A DNA stretch of 64,000 nucleotides from Allocatelliglobosispora scoriae (GTDB taxonomy: Bacteria; Actinomycetota; Actinomycetes; Mycobacteriales; Micromonosporaceae), in assembly GCF_014204945.1 (NCBI RefSeq), contig NZ_JACHMN010000002.1, positions 4,425,001 through 4,489,000 on the forward strand. The letters run 5' to 3'. A model generated the notes under the pieces. That model worked only from the letters and a program-made list of their open reading frames with translations. It did not search any database and was not told the origin of the DNA. The first letter of the stretch is position 1, and each line of letters opens with the position of its first letter. Positions 59,973-64,000 of this stretch are shown here, in pieces. A program made the position numbers and the translations under genes.

Positions 59973-60079
59973 GAGTCGTCCTCCCCGTATTCGGCGACCC
60001 AGGAAACCTACTGAAAGGTGTTGCGGATCGTCAACAAGCGGCCTTCACGACAAAACGGTGCCTTGACGGGGTTGGCATA

Positions 60080-61420
60080 GTGTCGGCTGTGGAGAATCGG
60101 AATACTTACCTAGATCAGGTGGTGGCCTCCCAGGAGCGCCTGGAGCAGGATCTGCGCTCCAAGCGTGCACCGGCACCGGCTCCCGCCGCACAGTCCAACG
60201 TCGGTCCGGGCCCCGGCGACCTGCGCGCCGGCTCCGGCCAATCCGCCTCGGAACGCCCCGCGGTCGAGGTACGCGTGACCGGCTTCGGTCGATGGAAGAC
60301 CGTCCTCGTGCCGCCGAACGCCTTCGTGGTGCACACCCGCCGTGGTCGGAATGAACCCCTGCACATCGGTCAGGGCGTCTCGTTCCGGTTCAATCCGGCG
60401 CAGGACTCCTACCTCGTCGTGCCCGGTGCGATGCAGACGATCCTCATCAACGCCTTCTGCATCTGCCGTGAGCTGCAGGGGGTGCTGGTCCAGGCGTACG
60501 TGCAGTGGATCATCGGCGACTTCGGCACCGCCTATCGCAAGCTCGACTTCGCCGACTCCGTGGACCCGATGCACCTGGTCAACCTGCAGCTCAAGGAGCA
60601 GGCCGAGGCAGCCATCAAGGACAAGGTCTCCACGATGAGCGTGCACGAGGTGCTCAGCGACAAGCAGCCGATCATCGAGGAGCTCACCGCGCGCCTGCGC
60701 GACGTCGCCGAGGGTTCCGACTCCGGCGGCGGCCTCGGCCTGCGGATCGTCACCGTGCAGATCAAGGAGGCGGTGGTCAGCTCGCCGCGGCTCTGGGAGA
60801 ACCTGCAGAAGCCCTTCCGGGCCGAGCAGAACCGGCTGGCCCGGCTCGCCGAGGTCACCGCGGACACGGCGATCGCCGAGCGGGAACTCGCCGCGGAGCG
60901 GGAGCTCGCCGAGCTGCGGGCGGCGAGCGACGCGCACACCTTCGACCGGGACACCTCCGAGCAGCGGCGCCGGGCCGACCTGGAGCAGGAGAACACCCGG
61001 GCGCTGACGGAGATGGCGGACGAGACGACCCGGCACGCGCTCAACCTCGAACGGGAGCGCCACGAGGTGGAGGCGCAGATCGAGCGGCTGCGCATCGAGC
61101 GGGAGACCGAGATGAAGGCGCTGGAGCTGCGGGCCCGGCTGGAGCTGACCCGACTGGAGGCGGAGGCGACGCACGAGCGGGCGCTGCTGGAGATCGAGCG
61201 GGAGCGGATGCGGGCGGCGATCGACAATGATCAGTCGCCGGCGACGATCCAGAGCAAGCTCATCGACTCGCTGCCGGAGATCGTGTCGAAGCTGCCCAAG
61301 CCGACCGAGCTGCGATCGGTGACGATCGGCGGCAGCGACTCGACCACGGTGGCCGGACTGCTCGCCGAGCTGTCGACAGTGGTCGGCGCCCTGCGCGCGG
61401 TGGTCCCACCCACGCCCTGA
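60080..61420 (+). CDS. SPFH/band-7 domain protein with long coiled coil
   Basis: 446 residues. A Pro/Ala-rich N-terminus (about 1-65), an SPFH domain (about 75-230, VLVPPNAFVVHTRRG) and a long charged helix (about 235-385), then a short end. No clear membrane anchor, unusual for stomatin/flotillin-like proteins, so it may be a soluble or peripheral scaffold. Start is a GTG; another lies three codons inside. Confidence 0.82.
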   Translation: MSAVENRNTYLDQVVASQERLEQDLRSKRAPAPAPAAQSNVGPGPGDLRAGSGQSASERPAVEVRVTGFGRWKTVLVPPNAFVVHTRRGRNEPLHIGQGVSFRFNPAQDSYLVVPGAMQTILINAFCICRELQGVLVQAYVQWIIGDFGTAYRKLDFADSVDPMHLVNLQLKEQAEAAIKDKVSTMSVHEVLSDKQPIIEELTARLRDVAEGSDSGGGLGLRIVTVQIKEAVVSSPRLWENLQKPFRAEQNRLARLAEVTADTAIAERELAAERELAELRAASDAHTFDRDTSEQRRRADLEQENTRALTEMADETTRHALNLERERHEVEAQIERLRIERETEMKALELRARLELTRLEAEATHERALLEIERERMRAAIDNDQSPATIQSKLIDSLPEIVSKLPKPTELRSVTIGGSDSTTVAGLLAELSTVVGALRAVVPPTP

Positions 61421-61422
61421 CC

Positions 61423-61543
61423 CCTGAATTTTAATGCTGGACACGCCGCGAAACCGGCAACAAAAGTCAGGATCAACTCCTGTCGCGAGTTGATCCTGAC
61501 TTTTGTTGCAGCTGCTGCGGCGTGTCCAGCATTAAAATTCAGG
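61423..61543. repeat. 121-base interrupted palindrome between SPFH and holin-like genes
   Basis: Outer 27-bp arms (cctgaattttaatgctggac on the left), inner 23-bp arms (gcaacaaaagtcaggatcaa), seven-base bulges and a seven-base loop. It starts two bases after the SPFH stop and contains the stop codon of the convergent holin-like gene. It is AT-richer than its surroundings and unlike families A and B. Confidence 0.8.
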
Positions 61544-61934
61544 AGGCGGTGACGGGCTTGTCCTTGTCGCGGCCGAAAGCGAGGTTGGCCGCCCAGCTCA
61601 CGAGGCCGACGATGATCGCGCCCCAGAACGCCGCCCAGAAACCGTCCACGTGGAACGGCAGGTTCAGCTTGTCGGCGACCCAGCTCGTCAGCAGGAAGAG
61701 CAGCGCGTTCACGACGAGGGCGATCAGGCCCAGCGTGATGATGTAGAAGAAGCACCCGAAGATCTTGATGAGCGGCTTGAGTACGGCGTTGATCAGGCCG
61801 AAGATGAGCGCGACGGCGATCAGCGTCAACGTGTTGGTGAGCCAGCCCTTGCCGGAGACCGTGATGCCGCTGACGATCACGGTCGAGAGCCAGAGTGCGA
61901 CGGCTGTGACGATAAGCCGGATAAAGAAGCCCAT
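61539..61934 (-). CDS. Phage-holin-4-like (PF04020) membrane protein
   Basis: 131 residues with four hydrophobic helices (about 2-22, 31-51, 55-80 and 90-115). GLINAVLKPLIKIFG and NALLFLLTSWVAD are the family pattern. Despite the name, such proteins are chromosomal in many bacteria and no phage genes are near. Function unknown. ATG giving MGFFIRLIV is chosen. Confidence 0.82.
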   Translation of the reverse strand: MGFFIRLIVTAVALWLSTVIVSGITVSGKGWLTNTLTLIAVALIFGLINAVLKPLIKIFGCFFYIITLGLIALVVNALLFLLTSWVADKLNLPFHVDGFWAAFWGAIIVGLVSWAANLAFGRDKDKPVTAS

Positions 61935-61995
61935 GGTTGTCCCCCTTCTGGCACCCAGCCTACGGCGGGCACGCTCGTGCCGTCCGGGGAATTGA

Positions 61996-62949
61996 TCACG
62001 GGGGCCAGGCATCGCCCCAGGTCACGTCACGTGCGCGCTTGTAGAGCTCGCCGTGGCGTTTCGAGACGATCTCAGGGTGCGCGGTGCCGTCGGCGTCGCA
62101 CAGGCGCAGCGTCACCATGCCCTTGGCATAGGCGGGCTGCCGCAGCACCCGGCCGACCGCGCGGTCGGCGGGCAGCGGGGTCGCGATGACGTAGGCGTAC
62201 TTCTCGTCCTCGTAGGAGAGCTCGGCACCCTCCTTCACCGACCGGTGCAGCGCCGACCGGTTGAGCCGGGCGCCGAAGTGGCACCAGTCCCGGCCGGCCG
62301 GCAGCGGGCAGGCGCCCTCGTGCGGGCAGGGGGCGACGATGTGCAGCCCCGCCTCGATGAGCAGCTCGCGGGCGGCGAGGATCCGGGTGTAGCCGGCCGG
62401 CGTACCCGGCTCGATGATCGCCAGAAGCTGTGCCTTGCCGGCGAGCTCGCGGGTGAGCGCGGCCTGGTCGTCGGGGGAGAGCTCGTTGAGGACGTAGGCG
62501 AGCGTGACCAGGTCGGCGCTGGGCAGCTCGGCACCCGCGCCGAGCCTGAGCTGCTGCCACCTGGCGCGCGGGAGCAGCTTCTCGCCGAAGGCGAGCGCGT
62601 CCGCGACCTGGTCGACCACGAGGATGTCGGTGAGCCCGGGGAAGACCTCGCGCGCGGCCCAGGCGGCCGCGCCCGTCCCGCCGCCGACATCGAGCTGGGT
62701 CCCGGGCCGGAAGTCGGGCATGAGCTGGGCGGCCTGCCGCAGGGCCGCACGCACCGAGGCAAAGGTCGCAGGCATCCGGTACGCCGCGTAAGCCGCCACG
62801 TCCACCCGCGATCCCATGATGGGCGACGCCGGGGCGCCGGACCGGTCGGCTCGGTAGGACGTGATGAGGCGGTTCGCGGCGGCGGCGAGCGCGCTCGTCG
62901 GCACTCCCGCGAGCGCCGCCGTCAACGCGGCACTGAGCTGTTCGGACAC
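61996..62949 (-). CDS. Rsm22-type small ribosomal subunit methyltransferase-like protein
   Basis: 317 residues. The Rsm22 pattern includes YAAYRMPATFASVRAAL, the SAM site LDVGGGTGAAAWAARE, YVLNELSP and the Cys cluster APCPHEGACPLP...DWCHF, which may bind an Fe-S or zinc centre. A role in ribosome assembly or rRNA methylation is inferred from the family. The start is a GTG giving VSEQLSAAL; upstream frame runs into the family B repeat. Confidence 0.83.
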   Translation of the reverse strand: MSEQLSAALTAALAGVPTSALAAAANRLITSYRADRSGAPASPIMGSRVDVAAYAAYRMPATFASVRAALRQAAQLMPDFRPGTQLDVGGGTGAAAWAAREVFPGLTDILVVDQVADALAFGEKLLPRARWQQLRLGAGAELPSADLVTLAYVLNELSPDDQAALTRELAGKAQLLAIIEPGTPAGYTRILAARELLIEAGLHIVAPCPHEGACPLPAGRDWCHFGARLNRSALHRSVKEGAELSYEDEKYAYVIATPLPADRAVGRVLRQPAYAKGMVTLRLCDADGTAHPEIVSKRHGELYKRARDVTWGDAWPP

Positions 62950-62991
62950 GCGCTGATTATGCGCCGCAGGCTCCGAACCCGGCCCCCCGGC

Positions 62992-63053
62992 CACGTTTTG
63001 CAGCAAAGCGTGGCTTCGCGGAGCGAAATGGCCACGCTTTGCTGCAAAACGTG
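62992..63053. repeat. Family B palindromic repeat
   Basis: Perfect 22-base arms (cacgttttgcagcaaagcgt on the left) and an 18-base loop with an inner cttcgc/gcgaa stem. It follows the ribA stop and precedes the Rsm22 gene on the same strand. Confidence 0.75.
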
Positions 63054-63063
63054 ACCCGGGGCG

Positions 63064-63699
63064 TCAGACCGCCATCGGCAGGGTCAGGGTGTGGTGGGTG
63101 TGGCTGACCTTGGCGCGGAGGTAGTTGACGTTGTTCGTGGAGACGTGCACGCCCGTCGGGACCCGGCGGCGGATGCCGATGCCGAGCTGTTCGAGCTGGG
63201 CGGCCTTGTCGGGGTTGTTGCTGAGCAGGTCGATCCGGGTCGCGCCGACCGCGTGCAGCATCTGCGCCGCCGCCGTGTAGTCGCGCTCGTCGTCGCCCCG
63301 CCCCAGCGCCCGGTTGGCCTCATAGGTGTCGAGCCCGGCGTCCTGCAGCGCGTACGCGTCGAGTTTGGCGTAGAGCCCGATGCCCCGGCCCTCCTGGCGC
63401 AGGTAGAGCAGGTAGCCGCCGGCGTTGGCGATCCGCTCGACCGCCTCGCGGAGCTGGGGGCCGCAGTCGCAGCGCTGGGAGCCGAAGACGTCGCCGGTGA
63501 GGCACTCCGAGTGCGGGCGGACGAGCGACGTGCCGGTCTCGGTGGCGGCCTGGTAGGCGCCGAGCCCGAGCAGCAGGTGCTCCTTGCCGTCGGCGAGCCC
63601 GTCGAACGTGAAGACGTCAGCCGTCGTGGTGTAGCCGTCGGGGAACCGCAGCGGTACGCGTACCTGCGTGCGGATCGAGGCGCTCGTCGGCATCGTCAT
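63064..63699 (-). CDS. ribA: GTP cyclohydrolase II
   Basis: 211 residues. Zinc ligands Cys66, Cys77 and Cys79 in HSECLTGDVFGSQRCDCG, and RQEGRGIGL for GTP. First step of riboflavin synthesis from GTP. No dihydroxybutanone phosphate synthase domain is fused, and no other rib gene is in the window, so it may be a second copy or serve a secondary pathway. Two in-frame ATGs two codons apart can start it. Confidence 0.9.
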   Translation of the reverse strand: MTMPTSASIRTQVRVPLRFPDGYTTTADVFTFDGLADGKEHLLLGLGAYQAATETGTSLVRPHSECLTGDVFGSQRCDCGPQLREAVERIANAGGYLLYLRQEGRGIGLYAKLDAYALQDAGLDTYEANRALGRGDDERDYTAAAQMLHAVGATRIDLLSNNPDKAAQLEQLGIGIRRRVPTGVHVSTNNVNYLRAKVSHTHHTLTLPMAV

Positions 63700-63856
63700 C
63701 ACCCATGCTTCCGGTCGGGGATCTAGCCTTCTCGGAAACATGAGCCTTCAAACATCTCTTCCCGTCGTTGATCGTGAGTGACCCAGGTCACGTCGGCTAC
63801 TCCGCACTCTGCCTGAAACCGGGTGATAGGTGCTTATGGCTGGATATCCTGCGTGC

Positions 63857-64000
63857 ATGGAACCACTGGCGAGCTGGCGCAGCGGTCCCGCCCGGAAACG
63901 GCTGCTCCACGACATCGACGAGCTCGTCGAGAGCCTGCCGCCCGCCGAGCGGATCGCCACCTTCGACAACGACGGCACGCTCTGGTGCGAGCGGCCGGCG
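63857..64000 (+). CDS. HAD family hydrolase (3' partial)
   Basis: Only the first 48 residues are in the window. TFDNDGTLWCERP contains the HAD nucleophile motif DxDGT preceded by hydrophobic residues, with Asn between the two Asp. The protein probably is a phosphatase of the haloacid dehalogenase superfamily. The rest is beyond the window. Confidence 0.75.
   Translation, partial: MEPLASWRSGPARKRLLHDIDELVESLPPAERIATFDNDGTLWCERPA

Noticed and set aside
61539-61934. Prophage remnant suggested by a phage-holin domain
   Set aside because: This family is common as a chromosomal gene; no integrase, capsid, lysin or attachment site is near.

Overview
The window is high-GC DNA with dense, often overlapping genes, GTG starts and actinobacterial marker families: WhiB, DUF397 with an XRE/DUF5753 regulator, multifunctional Kgd, nickel superoxide dismutase with its SodX protease, and a SCO7613-type membrane protein. 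It reads as a chromosomal segment of a filamentous actinomycete, most likely Micromonosporaceae (inferred from gene families and style, not from a search). I see no rRNA, tRNA, CRISPR array, insertion sequence, prophage or replication origin. Layout: 0-4.5 kb holds the end of a PdtaS-like histidine kinase and two large membrane proteins, a GT39-type glycosyltransferase and an uncharacterised one. 4.6-8.1 kb is a sulfur-assimilation operon: a short Cys-containing leader ORF, sulfite reductase, a zinc-ribbon microprotein, APS reductase and a sirohydrochlorin chelatase. 8.2-10.8 kb has malic enzyme and the nickel SOD locus (sodX divergent from sodN, with a GNAT gene overlapping sodN). 11-15.3 kb has a DUF397/XRE pair, small regulators, a lipid kinase and whiB1. 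15.4-19.8 kb has an RND exporter divergent from a MarR regulator, then a nuclease. 20-26.7 kb contains a zinc-binding dehydrogenase, DUF6104 and Kgd. 26.8-29.8 kb is an ornithine-lipid-type acyltransferase pair followed by DUF4097 and PadR genes. 29.8-33.5 kb is a two-component system with an HtrA protease, resembling the mycobacterial MprAB-PepD arrangement; its kinase gene carries a one-base frameshift. 34-39 kb has a modular GH18 chitinase, an orphan sugar-type ABC ATPase and a patatin. 39.6-46.9 kb is a same-strand run of poorly understood envelope genes (DUF6325, SHOCT, large membrane proteins, FHA). 47-53 kb has a TIMP-like protein, a tyrosine phosphatase, rocD with a dimethylargininase-type gene, and a second GH18 chitinase. 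53-64 kb has a polyprenyl glycosylphosphotransferase, YcnI-like, SDR, YibE/F, a secreted S1 protease, SPFH, holin-like, Rsm22 and RibA genes, and the start of a HAD hydrolase. The most notable non-coding signals are: heptamers ending in CAG repeated at exact 11-base spacing upstream of both the response regulator and htrA; a Cys-containing leader ORF before the sulfite reductase; a CRP-like site before whiB1; and two families of palindromic intergenic repeats placed at gene 3' ends.
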